Below are positions 1 to 13,500 of a stretch of DNA of 64,000 nucleotides, in pieces (position 1 is the stretch's first letter; each line of letters starts with the position of its first letter). Made by a program: the position numbers and the translations under genes. The DNA is taken from NCBI GenBank assembly GCA_964017065.1, contig OZ024784.1, positions 12,753,152 to 12,817,151 on the forward strand, in the 5' to 3' direction. The notes under the pieces are model-generated. The model saw only the letters and a list, made by a program, of their open reading frames with translations, made no database searches and was not told the origin of the DNA. This stretch comes from Haliclona indistincta. Lineage: Eukaryota; Porifera; Demospongiae; Haplosclerida; Chalinidae.

Positions 1-3000
1 AGTGACAGTGTTTTACATTATGCTCCAACTCCACTTTCTGAAATCATTTCTTGTGAATTAATTAAACGTTTTCCACAATAATCTATAGACACTCTGTTGC
101 ACCCTGTGTGTGCGTAGGTGTTAAATGTTTAGTCTTAGCTGCCGTTATGTGTGTGTGTGTTGCCAGATCACCTTTACACTGCTTAGTGTGTGTCAGTTTT
201 TGTGCTTCCTAAAATTCAGGCATGGCTTTTTATGTTGAATGTGACTTTCAAAATAGCTCCTCTTGCCAATAAGATTACAGTAACTGGGTGTGTTGCCGAC
301 TTGCAAGTTAGAGTGAGTTAGTGCAACAAGAATGGAGGTAGCCAGACTTGCTGAGGCATAGTATCTATGCCAATTAGGATTGACATAATTCATGCACGGG
401 AGCGCATAATGAGAGTGAGCGCGGTAAGAAGGTAGGAGCGCGACACTCCCACGCACTTGATTAAAAATTGCAACTCCACACATGATGGCCGTGTTTCTAA
501 AGATAGACTTGTGATGGCCGACGGTACGTGTACGTACAGTTTCGTATTAGATGGAACTTGGCTGTTAGAGGCTCCTTGAGGTAAGCAACAGCTCGTAGAA
601 GCTTTCTACACCCACAATGACGCGCAGACGATCTCCACGTGCTCGTATACCAGCTGTAGAGAACCAGCACGACGGCCCACCATCACGGATTCGACTTGTT
701 TCTTGCTTTAACAGTATCTACTCAAGCTAGCAGACAAGCATGATCGTCCTAGGTTAGTGGTAAGCTGCTTCTTACCTTCTAGAAGGCCAGTTCCATCCGA
801 TACGAAGCTGTACGTACGCGTACCGTCGGCCATCACAAGTCTATCTTTACAAACACGGCCATCATGTGTGGAGTTGCAATTTTTAATCAAGTGCGTGGGA
901 GTGTCGCGCTCCTACCTTCTTACCGCGCTCACTCTCATTATGCGCTCCTGTTCATGCACTACAACATGCAAAATAAATTCTGATTTCATTGAATGCTGTG
1001 TTGATTATTGAAGAGTAACTGCACAAAACAACTTTTTTTATTTTTAGAGTGTTAATATTTTAAAGGTGTTATATTTGAAATGTGCTGAGTCACTGGTCAA
1101 TTATTCACTAGGATGTCTTCTAAGTCTGTTTTCAGTATTCTAGTCATAACTATTTTTATTTCAGACATTTTAATGTGGTCAGAGATTCCAGTCCTACAGC
1201 CCAGTGCTAAACGGATTTTCACCATAGGTTAGCAGTGATCTCAAGCTGTCTATGTTTGATTTAATCATGTTAAATTTGGAGTATAATTGAGTTGCTTAGC
1301 AACTGGTTGCTAGTTGGTATGCATTGTCACACATCATAGGAGCACTCTGTGCCAAAACTGCAATTACCAGTTATGCCAGGTACCTAAATTTAAAATAAAA
1401 TTATGCAGGTTGTCTTAAATTAGTTTTCACTAATCAAGTTATTGTTATTGGTTATAAATAAGTGCTGCTAATTTCATCTTCAGTGAAATTAAATAAATAT
1501 TGCGTAACAATGAGAACGTTACTAAAATTAATCGTTAGCAGAAACAGCATCAGATGATCACAGGAGAGATGTAACAGTTCAACTGATTTCATCGTTCTGA
1601 CGTCATTACTGTGTATAGTTACGGATGCCACAGGCGAATCATGAAGGCGCTGATCTAGCCACAACAATCAATTGCATCAAAGTGTGTCTATAATGTCCGC
1701 CGCCACCAATACGTACCGTAGCTAGCCAAGTATGCTCAATAATCATACATGTGCATATTTCTGTTGTCGTATGATTTTGCTTGTAACCCTATATGACGCC
1801 AGACGTATTATTGAAATACAAACTTACAAATTGTTATTACTATAAAATTTTTAAATTGCTTGGTAATGGTGGCATACAGCTGCATCTTGTGTAGCAGTTA
1901 TGAGTTCTCTAGTAAAGTGAAGAAAATATCCAACAACTAACAATACTGCTAGAGAATGATTATACTGTCACATTATTGGAATAAAATGCCTGAGTAGTTG
2001 CATTCGAATCATGGACTAGTGGTCAGTTCAATGATCCTGATCTGCATGTGTTGCGTTTCAAGGGCTCTAGTGGAGTGTGCGTGTTGACGAATCCAAAGAA
2101 TCCATTTCTTTGTCTCATTATGGTACACATTATTATCATTAAGTACTTTAGTAGTGTTTGCCAGTGACACTTGAGATATGGTTTCTGTGTGTTAGTCATG
2201 GTGTGCACAGCTGCTAGTAAAAGGTACAGCATTACTAATGGCAGGCATGCAAGCAACTTTAACCCGATTACACAACATAAGCCTTTTCCCTTGATCTATT
2301 GCCAAGTTATGCAATGTATCTGACCCTCAGCACTTGTTGGTTTTAGTCTCCTCCTCTCATGTCCTCAAGGGCTGCCTATCATTTTCTTTTGTCGTGTGTT
2401 TGTCAAGATCAAAGCAGCTAGTGATGCTTCTTTGGGCGCCACAGCGAGTGAACGTTAATGTGACAGAATTCTTTTCGTACTGTTGTTATGTCCTCAGTTT
2501 GCTGCTGTAAGTATTCTTCTTATTGTTTACGCAGTAGAAGCTAAATTTTTCGGTCTGCTTATTAAGTTCGTCATACCAAACTTGGCAATAGCCGATGTGA
2601 TCATGCACTTTTCGTCACTTATTGTAACTCAATCAGCACTGAACAACCCTTTGTTAGGAGAAAAAGTCACTTCAGTTCTGCTAGTTGCAGTTACCATTGT
2701 CATAGCTCGTCTTAATAATAACGTTGACCTTTCAGTTTCTTATTGTGCTGGCTTCTTAGACTGTAATTATGATGAAACTATTGATTACACAATTTAACTC
2801 GTTGTAATTATGAATGACTTGCGGCTTGATTTTCGAATTTTGATTCAACAAGACAAAATCATTAGAGTGAATGAGACATCCCGATTTAAGGGAAAGAGGA
2901 GTGTTTGCTCTTGGTATCTATCCTAACTTCTCACCCTTCTTATACACTTTGCTTTCCTTAGAATAGTTCAATATAAAGACCTGCTAGTCAATTGTTTTAT

Positions 3001-4593
3001 GTTCGTAAATAAAATATAGCTACAGAGACCGTAATGTTATCATTAACTTTTATGAATATTAATGACTGTATCATGTGACTGCTTATGAGATTACGTAACA
3101 TACTAAAAAAATATATGCTCAAGGTTCGCATGTTAAATTACTAAAACTGCGAATAGAGATCAGTTGCTATGTACATGTACGATATTTTCTTCATTATTTC
3201 TGTGTAATACACATAATTCTGCTGCAGTGTGCAAAGGCCGAACCATTAGTGTCTACAGTTGTCTCTCCAAGTTATTCACTTCAGAGGTTACCTTTCAGCG
3301 TAAACATACCTTCATAGTAGATCAATGTGTGTGGTATAGCGTGTGTTTGCTGCCCCATCAGTGATTGTTGTGTGCAGTGTCTAGCGGCTGCTTTGAATCG
3401 AGTCGCGTGTTGAAGTTGTACTATGCTAATTATTGGGTGTGGTTACATTAGTCACTAGCATATTGACATTCTGGTGTGTATTTGTTTTGTGCCAGTTTGC
3501 TAAACTGCACTGTGCGTGTGCACCCATACATGTGCAATGGGCTAGAATGTTGTTTTATTTGTGTGGTATAAAAGATGTACAGGAACAAGGTTTAGAGTTA
3601 AATGAAGCGGCAACATACAGACACAGCATTTAATACTTTCATGATCAGATGACACCGCCGATTTTGTTATGATTATAAAACTAATGCTTTTCTCGAAACT
3701 CAAGTGTTTGCTGTGCTGTAGCATACATGTTTTACCTGTTGTGGCGGTAATGGCTACCCATTGAAAAATCCCCATGACCCATTGTTCAGGGAAGGTAGTG
3801 ACACACCCATTCTGTTGTCTAGACAGCTACCTGTGTACTGTTCCTGTAATATGCAATGCACTGTAATGGTGCCTGTAGTATGCTGTAGATTGGCTTCAAT
3901 GCTACTACTATTGTGGTATTGTGGTATATTCTAGCTTGAAAACAGCACGGTAATGATTAGCTGTCGTTGTTTATCACTGTGACCCTCACTTGTGCTTTCG
4001 TGGTCAGTTCCGGTAAACAAGTCCTAGTAGACAGTACTAGTGACTTTTTAAGGGGACTAGGATCATGTCAATTGTGGGGGATAATTGGTGATTTGAGGTT
4101 AACACACCCTTGGGTTTATTGTATTGAGACACCACGTGTGCTGATTCTGTGTGTACCTGTGTGTTTGCGTGGGTGAGTGTCTGAGCATCCAGTGAGCTTC
4201 ACTGCACGTACATCTGATTTCAGTATTTACTCTCGTCATATGATAATGTGTGCATGTTTACTCGTACATCTGCACTATGCATGCAAGCAGTTCACTCTCA
4301 TCCTGTGATATGTCTTGTGTGCTCACGTACGGATGTTGGTGGGTACAGCCGCGTACACTAATCGTATTTTATCGAAGTTACAGATCTACTGTATAATTTA
4401 TATCCCATATCATCAGCTCCATACAAAGATCACAAGATGCTAAACTGAGTACATTTTCAGTCAGTACATAACCAAATAAGATCAGCTGTTGTATCAGCAT
4501 CAGCTGTTATAGTCCCGTTCATATTATAACTGTTACCTTGATCACATGTGAGTAGTGTGATTTAAAATTTAATGATCCTCTTGATTGCACTAG
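1..4593. other. Region without a recognisable gene
   Basis: No stretch here could be assigned to a known protein. The first 81 bases are open on the plus strand to a TAA and could be the end of an exon, but 26 residues are too few to judge. An open stretch at 2483-2797 encodes a hydrophobic 104-residue peptide I do not recognise. The missing amino-terminal exons of NOC2L could lie here, but I could not find them. Apart from the foldback element at 391-956 I see only simple AT- and GT-rich sequence. Confidence 0.5.
391..956. mobile_element. Foldback (long inverted repeat) MITE
   Basis: The left arm at about 391-590 is repeated as its reverse complement at about 754-956. Matching pairs include GGAGCGCATAATGAGAGTGA near 399 and its complement near 930-948, and the stretch around 481-540 against 808-865. 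Divergence between arms is low but visible, and the middle (about 590-754) is unique. No coding capacity or clear target duplication is seen. The structure is typical of a non-autonomous foldback transposon; the superfamily cannot be named. Confidence 0.75.
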
Positions 4594-7500
4594 GAGGAGG
4601 ATGAAGTGGAGTCTGATAGCTCTGTTCAAGAAGATGAGGAGGAGGAGGAGATGGAGGAAGAAGAGGAAGAGAAAGTCAAGAGAGTTACAGTGACCGGAGC
4701 AATGGTGAAAGAATGGAGTAAAAAGCTGAAGGAGGCAAGTGTTCCTGTTTTGGGCTAAGCTGACCAGTGTTCACCTAAACTTCAATTGTTTATTCTAGCG
4801 ATGAGAGTTACTGTTGTGTTGTTTTGTTATTGCTTGTGTTTGGGTTGTGTGGCGACCCATTAGCAATTGGTTTTGTCCTGCTGCCGTCACTGCTGGTAGT
4901 AGCATGCAGCCTGTGTTCAGGTTTGGTCGATAGAAGACCATTGTGGGTGGTATGCCATTTCCCAGGGCTTGTCCCTGTCAACAGATGGTGTTGATCAGAG
5001 AGCGTAGGTTGTTACAATAGATCCATTGTCACAGAGGGTGGGCTACTGGTGCTCACTGTATGTTTGGTCTAGGTCCCAGCGACTCTTCGTGCCAATGGCT
5101 TCATGCTTGCATAGCACAGTACAATGCTTCCCCTGTTCTCCATAGGCACTTTTGTTCTTGTCTTCCTTCTCAACCGACTAATTGTGTGCTTTCTTTGTGT
5201 TTAACAAGCCAGTTCACTAATGCTACTAAGTGTTAGAACTTTATGGTGACATGCACACAGCACATAGTTTAGTCCAAGTTTAGTTGAGTGGTACTTACTA
5301 AATGTGCTGGTTACAGTCCTGATTAGTCTATATAGTGTGTTTACAATAATATTATTGTTATTGGCAACACACAACGGGATGAGTCCCGTTATGACTCATA
5401 ATGATGAACTGAGGATGTTACTGTTTCCTCCATACAGACACAATCAGAGCATGCTCTCAGAGCGATAGTGCATGCTCTACACTCAGCAGTACTGTCTGTG
5501 GTACACAAACCAGGATCAGAGGACCAGGCTGATGATGATATGCAGTTTGCTGTAAAGGATAGTTCGGGTTAGCTAATTTTAGTTAACTGGGAAGATAAAT
5601 TATACAAAATAGTGTTGTTCTGTCAACGACATGATGCAATTATTGTACATACCCAATAAAATTAAAGTCATTGCTTTTTTCTGTAACTTTAGTGTTCAAT
5701 TCTGTAATGGTGGCTTGCTTGCGTCATGTCATACCTACTCTCTCCCGCCACATCCACTTCAAGAAACCACCAAGGAAACGGTGGGCTCTCTCTCTCTCTG
5801 TCTGTACATTGTTCCATTGTCTCCCCCACACAGATTGGCATTGCCATCCTCTCATTCTCATTGGAAGGCATTGAGGGAGCCTGTTAGAATCCATCTGCAG
5901 GATGTGCTGCAAGTAAGATGCACAATATGAGGGGGTGAGGTATTGTAGCTACCCACAACAATATGGTTCATGGGATGCCTGTTGGGTGTGTACATGTGTG
6001 TGCTGAGGAATGTTCCTGGTTACACACTAACTGACTGGTCCTGCCCTACCACAATCACTAACTCTCATGCTAATCTACCATACATGTGTGTATGTGCATG
6101 TACTCTTGTTTACATTACTACAGCAATTCACACATGAACATTGTGCATCATTATTAATTTTTTGTTTAGTGCCTCACTTGTTTGTATGCACTGTACAATT
6201 ACATTAATGTGATGTCGAAATGGCACTTTTCCTTACCATTAACAGTTACTAGGTGGTGTGGCTGAGCCCTCTATGGTGTGTGCCCTACTGAGGCATATTG
6301 ATGGTTTGTGGACCTACTACTTGTGTTTCCCCAAGCTAAGTAGACTAATGGAGCGGAGGCTAGTCATGATATGGGGCGGTGGTAGTGACGAGGCTCGTGT
6401 ACTCTCCTTCCTCATTCTGAGGAGAATTGTGATTGCCTCTACTCACACTAAACAAGAGAGAATGGAAAAACTTCTCAAGGTATGCACACATTCGAGCTTG
6501 GTAATGTGAAAGTTGTGTGCTAACTGTGGTGACTATCATGTACAATATGCAAAAACAGCATGTATGAGGCTAGTCTAGCGAGCTATGTGACCCTCTATTG
6601 ACGCAAAGGGTTAACTGTGGCGATAAGGGGTGGAGTGCGTCGAATAAGGGTCTACCACTCATTATTAATATTCATAGCCAAAGCGACCAATCAGCTTCTT
6701 AGCAGCTACTACTTAATATTATACCTGCTTATCAAAAATGCACGCGATTGTCGATCTGCAACGTCGGTGTCAGTTGCACTGTGAAAGACATGGAAGCAAG
6801 TGAACCAGGCTGATGTTACTGATGCAGGGAACTATGGGAGTGCATGCCTAGGTATATGTTGAAAACCAGAGCAGAATCAAGCTGTACATTCTCTGCTGGC
6901 AGGAGAGACGTGTTCGTCAGCCTGCCCACAGGATATGGAATGTCTGCCATATTTAAAGTGCTGCCTTTTTGTGCTTCTTGTCTAGTGAGTCTGGTCAATC
7001 CTAATCCAGAGAGCGTTGCTGTTGTGTTGATATTTTCTCCACTAGTAGCTGATCAAGTTGCCAGGCTCAAGGACAAAACACATGGATCAAACTGCATGGA
7101 CATGGATCAAGTTGCCAGGCTCCAGGACAAGCTACAAACTACAACTGACCCTGGTCAGTGATCTGCTAAGTGCACTTACCAGATCACCGACCAGGGTCAG
7201 TTGTGAGTTTTGTGACTGGTGGGAATTTGTCTACTCCTGAATCATTGAACACATTTGTAATGCATTTGTTTGGGAGTCCCGAATCTCTGTTGGAAGAATT
7301 TAAATGGCGATCTGTGTTCACTGGTGAATTTGGCAAGCGAGTCGTTGCCGTTGCTGTACATGTTGTTGCTAAATGATATTTCAGCTTATAAAAACATAAT
7401 TTATTTTGAACTTACCCTACTTCCTCAAAATACCTTAGGGATGGTGAATTCAGGTCATGGTACGCACAGCTCTCCAGCTACATTCCCTGCTTCTATCTGA

Positions 7501-10500
7501 CACTCCATTCGTTGCTTTGACAGCCACAGCCACCAAAGCAATAACAGATCGGATTGTCAATGCACTGCACATGTCCCCTTCATTGTCCATTCTTCTCACA
7601 CCTAATCGTGTAAACATCTGTTATGCTTTACAGTCTGCTAGCCGTGATGTACATGATCCTTTCAACTGGATCCTAGAGGACTTGCAAAGAGAGAGAGTCA
7701 ATCTTGAGCAAACTGTTGTGTTCTATAGATCAATCACTACATGCGCAAACCTCTACAAATGTTCATTGTTGAGCTGAGGAAGGAGAGCTATGAACTGATT
7801 GGTGCTATTCTGAGGACTAGGTCTCGTCTTTTTGCCATGTACCATTCCAAAATAGAGGAGCTTGACAAAAAATAAATTATGGAAACATTTTCCAAGGGCG
7901 GTGTATGCAGAATACTCTTCTGCACTACTGCGTTTGGAATGGGTGTAGCCGTAGCTGACATCCGACGATGCATTCACTTTGGTCCTCCGTAAGACATAGA
8001 TCTGCAAGAATCTGGAAGAAATGGCAGAGATGGGTTAAATAGCAGTGCAGTCATCTATGCGTATCCATGATGCTTGATAGGTCACGTCAGTAAAGCCATG
8101 AAAGAGTACTGTTAGAGTGCAGGAGAATGTCGCAGGGAGTTGCTTTTACAGCACTTTGAGTCACCCTCGGTTATCAGCTGCTGCAAGCAAGTTCGTTTTC
8201 ATGATTGCTGCGATGTATGTGCGGAAAAGTGTAGTTGTGATCTATGTTCTTTGATGGTGAAAACCACATCGCCTGTGCTGCAGCAACCTGCCTCAGACGA
8301 CGTCAGTAGTGCAGCAATGCCCATCACTTCAATGCAAAGAGAAGAACTTTGACAGCAATTGGAGTTTAGACGTTCCTGTCTCTCTCATCACAAATCAGCT
8401 GCATTGATGTACATAGACCCCGGCATTGCATTGCATACATAGCTGCATTGCAAGCGAAATTCCATCTGGTATGATTGATTAGGTTGTGAATAACTGTGAA
8501 TATATTGAAGATGCTTACGATTTAGAAGAAAATTGCTTAGTCTTCGGTCATTCACATGAAATATTTGCAATACTTGAAGATGTTTTGAATTATTAAAATC
8601 CAACTGACTGAATATCTTTAGTTTGATAATTATTTAAGTATTTCTGCTTTAGAAGTTGAGCATCCACAGTGCTTTTCGTCTATTAACCATCTATGTGTGG
8701 AGACTACTTGCCTTTTTAGCTAGTGTGATTCCAATGGATTATAAGTCATGTTTGGGAATGAGCTGTGTTACAGTCTTCGACTGGGCTAAAAACTTGTTCG
8801 TGTTTCTAGTACTGATTGAAAGTCTTTTGTTACACTGGGATCAATGTGCTTTCCACTCGGAGTTTTTACATGAAAATTTTATCAGTAAGTCACTTAATTG
8901 CTTGTGAGCTTCTTGCGACACTATTTGATGTGAGATTCGATTGAGAAGTGTTGATGTCTTCTTTAAATACACGATTCAAGTGTTCTTTGTGCAAATCTAG
9001 GGGATGTTGTTGCCAGCTCCGCCTTTAGTATTACATGTCCTATTCCACATTAATTGATGTGCCTTTCTTGGAGATAGGAACCCATTTACCAAATTGACGG
9101 CCTCTAAAGCATACTTTGTTCTATCGTCTGGTTTGAAATGTAGCATGAACACCTTCCAGCAACGTAATAGTCGAGCACCATCTCCTTCATGACAAGCATC
9201 CTCAAAGTTTCTCACTGTCAAACCCAGTCCAACTAAAGTCCTAGCATAATCTACGACACAATCATCTCCTTTTTTGTTTCTGCATTAGCAGTTGCAGGTT
9301 GTTGTAATTCAGTAGCGGATAGTGCACAGGTCCAAGGTGAGCTTGTAGGAAAAATTTGTTTGAGCAAACTACTAGCAAAACTGTAAAAAAAACTTCTTCC
9401 TTTCTCCATCTGAAGCAGCATCAATTGATCTGGCAAAGCAATTTCTTGTTGGTTTATCGCTTGTACATTCCATGCCTAGGTGTTCCATTGCTGCTGCAGT
9501 GATATGTGTGCTATGCCAAAGAAGTCATGAACTGCACGATGCCGGAAGTGATCTATTTAGAACATTTTTGAGTTGGTGTAGGGTTCCCTTGTTCATAAAC
9601 GAGTCTGTTCTGTACAGTCGATTCCAAATAACCTGCAAACATGGACGCCATGCATGCATGTATGTTGGCTTCATACAGAAGTTTTGTTGCACTTGGAGTG
9701 GAAGAAAAGTTTGCACCCATGATTATAGCTTCATAATTACATTCTGGTTATCAGTCAGGCTATAAAATTAATTTGTTCAGTACAGAAATAGCAGACAATG
9801 AATGCACTTGTAAGTATGTTCACAACTGTAAGCTGGTCATATGAACGAGTCTTGACAATACAACAATTTTTAACAATAATGATTTATACTACAAAAATCA
9901 TTGTGTTAATGATTACCTGGTAAATTGTGACTAGTGCATGCCAATTTTCAGATTTAGGAATCACTCCTTGAAATCCGGTTTCATAACTGCAACTTTGCTT
10001 GTTGCGCTCCTCGTGTCCGCTCTACTGTCACTTGGTCACCTCCGAAGAAAATCCTTTCTGCAATCCCTGCGCTCTCAGTCTGTGGTACACACTTGTGTAC
10101 ATGTCTCATAATGTCTATCACGTCTTCAGCCGTTTGCTCACTTTCAAATGCAACCTGCAGCATCACAGTGGAAATGCATGATCTTACAATTTAGACTTTA
10201 TTTTTTTCAGATGAGTGGAATATGTTCTGGAACAAGATGTTTGAAAGAGGCAAAATAAGATAAAATGCTTGATTAGAACTCGGCTAATGAGGACTTCAAT
10301 CTCTGTGTTCATAATCTGACATTCTTCTGTTGATGGTAGACAAAGGCAGGTTTTTATTGTTAGTTCAGGTGGTAGAGCATTTGAGTGGTCCTTACCAAGC
10401 ACTCTGTCAAGTACAGCAAATAGTTGGAACCAACGGTGGTCTTTGTTTGGCCTGTAAAGTGATTGCCATGACACGTCCTGACATAAGTCAACATTTTCAC

Positions 10501-13500
10501 CAATGACTTGAAAGGAAGAATAGTCTTCACCATTCCTATAATTATATAATAATAATATTATTTTAGAACCACGTATATAATTGCAAAACTACCTATGTAC
10601 CATAGGCTGAACATGCCCGGGCATCCCTGATAACTCTAGGGATAAGAGCAATAGGTGGACACCACCAGTTATTCTCACCAGACCAATCTACTGTGAATGC
10701 ATCCACTGCCTCTAAACATGTTATAGTAGTCTGCAAACCGGTCACATCCAACTGAGCACAAATTGCTGGGTTCAAAAAACAATAATCTAGATCAGTAATC
10801 TGACTCAAATAGTCAGCTTGCTCATTTTCCTCTCTAGGAACCCATTCTGGTTCGAAGCGAATCTGGAATTGAATCATCAATGAAGAAATCTTCATTGCAT
10901 GCCTGCTACCCACTTGCTGCCTACTTGCAGTATACGGCCAACGTTCTGATTGTCCGTGAACCAATTTACCCGATTTTTGGACAGCTTGCCTGCTAGTGAC
11001 TGGAGTACCCAGTGAGTTCTCGCCATGTTGAACTACACATCACTTCTACAGCTGTCCATTGACCATAAGCAGTATACTGTCCATGCTCGACTATGTGTCC
11101 TCCATAACCAGCATCGCTAGCATTTGAGTAAACTACTCTCATAGCTAATGGGGAATGCCAAGTTGGCTGAGTCTTGTATTCCACTAATGAGGTTGACCAG
11201 AAGTCAAGCTCCCTACAAGCCTTCTCAGGCAGCCTAAGAAGCTCGCACCATGCTATTCTAGAACTGTATACAAGCTACTGGTCATTAGCCTACTGACAGG
11301 ACCAACCGCAGGGTGAAGGGCAACTAATGTAGGATCCGGGAATCCGCATGATTACTGAAGTTTTTGGTGATTTCAGTGAAAGAAGCAGAAAAACTAGATT
11401 GTGTAGTGCACAAAACCTAGGAATGCTCAACTAATTCACGTGTCTAGTTTTAAATACTACAACAGACACGTGTCACCTGCTACACCATGCAATTACAAAT
11501 GTCGGGAGCATATTTCCCTGTCTAATTCCTACGTCAACCGACAGGAAAATATATCAGGAGCTCATAAGGGGAAGGAGCGTCTAACTCCCCGCGTGGTAAT
11601 AACCAAAGCTAAAGACCGCCATCATGCATTATTGCTACTTGGAACTTGGGGGTTTCTTTGCAGGTTGTGGCTCGCTATTTCCTACGTTTACATTCATCCA
11701 TGCTTTGTCCTGGTCCTCTCTAACTAAAACAAGTGAGGCTTCAGCCAGAACCACAACCACCGTCTTATGCGGCAGCGGGCTTTAGTTTTTGGACTTTAGC
11801 GGACTTTAGTCTTCATTATAATTATGCTCCCGCTATACATTATAGCTCCTTCCCCTTATACACTCCTGTTAATAGTGTTAATAGCCCTTCTCAACATAAT
11901 TTTGGTTGCTGGCTATAGGCATGATGTGATTGCATCTTGTAGCAAAGTCTTTGCTGCTGGCTCGATTCCTTGACCCGGGTGATTCATCTGCTATTATTAT
12001 TGTATTCAGGACTAGTGGACTACTGTACAGGCGTGTTATTAGGCGCATGTGCTTATAATTATTTCCACAGCAAAGAATATGCCTTTATAATTATTATGCG
12101 AGATATGCCTATTAAAGAAAGTATATTGAGCGAACTGCGCCTAACAGCACACCAGTACAATAATTATTATTTATTTTTTGAGTGTACTTTAACTGTTATG
12201 GCACAGCATGTTGTATAGTGTTGTCATGAACCCAGCTCATGGCACAGCATGTTGTATAGTGTTGTCATGAACCCAGCTCATGGCACAGCATGTTGTATAA
12301 TGTTGTCATGAACCCAGCTCATGGCACAGCATGTTGTACAGTGTTGTCATGAACCTAGCTCATGGCACAGCATGTTGTATAGTGTTGTCATGAACCCAGC
12401 TCATGGCACAGCATGTTGTATAGTGTTGTCATGAACCTAGCTCATGGCACAGCATGTTGTATAGTGTTGTCATGAACCCAGTTCATGGCACAGCATGTTG
12501 TATAGTGTTGTCATGAACCCAGCTCATGGCACATAATTATTATTAATTTTATTATTATTATCTCTCTTTCAGCATATGTATCTGACCTTTATTCGTCATG
12601 GTCATCACACAGTGCCCTCTTCAATGCCCAGCATACAGTTCATGCACAACTGTCTCATTGAGATTCTTCCTCTTCTTCCTGACCTCTCCTATCAGCTCAT
12701 TTTTGTTCATATACGGCAAATGGCATCAGAGCTCCAGTCAGCTTTCAGAGGAAAGGGGAAAGAGAGAGTTTGTTGTTGGCCATACATACACTCTCTGGGT
12801 CTGTTTGTGGCAGCTACGTGCTCTCCGGCCTTCAATCTGCTTGTGTTTCCTGTCACACAAGTAGCACTTGGAACAATGCAATTATTGTCTTCAAACACAT
12901 ACAGACCTCTTCAACTCAGAGTTGTTCGTATGTTGATGTCTTTATCAGAGGAAACTGATACGTTCATACCTGTTGCTCCACAATTGATTACTGTGAGTGT
13001 GTGCATATATCACATTATAATGACGGTGCAGCTCATTTCGTCAACAGATGTTGGAGAGTTCTAGTGGGCGAGTTGTTGGAAAGTCATCTACTGGGAAGCC
13101 ACCAAACCTTACTTGCCTGCTGAAGTTGAGTAAGGCACAGTTGGGCACTAGAGCCACTCAAGTGAGTCAGATACCTGAGCCACTTGCGCTTATGATTTCA
13201 GTGTAAAATATTTTCTTGTTCTGCAGTCAACATTATTGGATAGTGCTCTCCGACTACTGGTACAGCTGCTGGCCAACTCTTCTCACTCTATTAGTTTTCC
13301 AGAGCTCTCTTTTCCTCTCACTGTCAGAGTAAGAACTCATTATTCTGTAACTGTACTGTCTTATTATCTTAGCTATCTCTCTTAGCTGCGTAAAGTGATG
13401 AAAACCACTCCTTTGACATGGTTCAAGACTCATGTCAAACAGCTAGTGGAGAAGGTAAAACATGGTGGATGCTTTCCAGATAATTTTAGGAGCTGTTACT

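Noticed and set aside
1..81. Open end of frame 1 (26 residues to TAA)
   Set aside because: Too short and without recognisable similarity; recorded only as a possible terminal exon.
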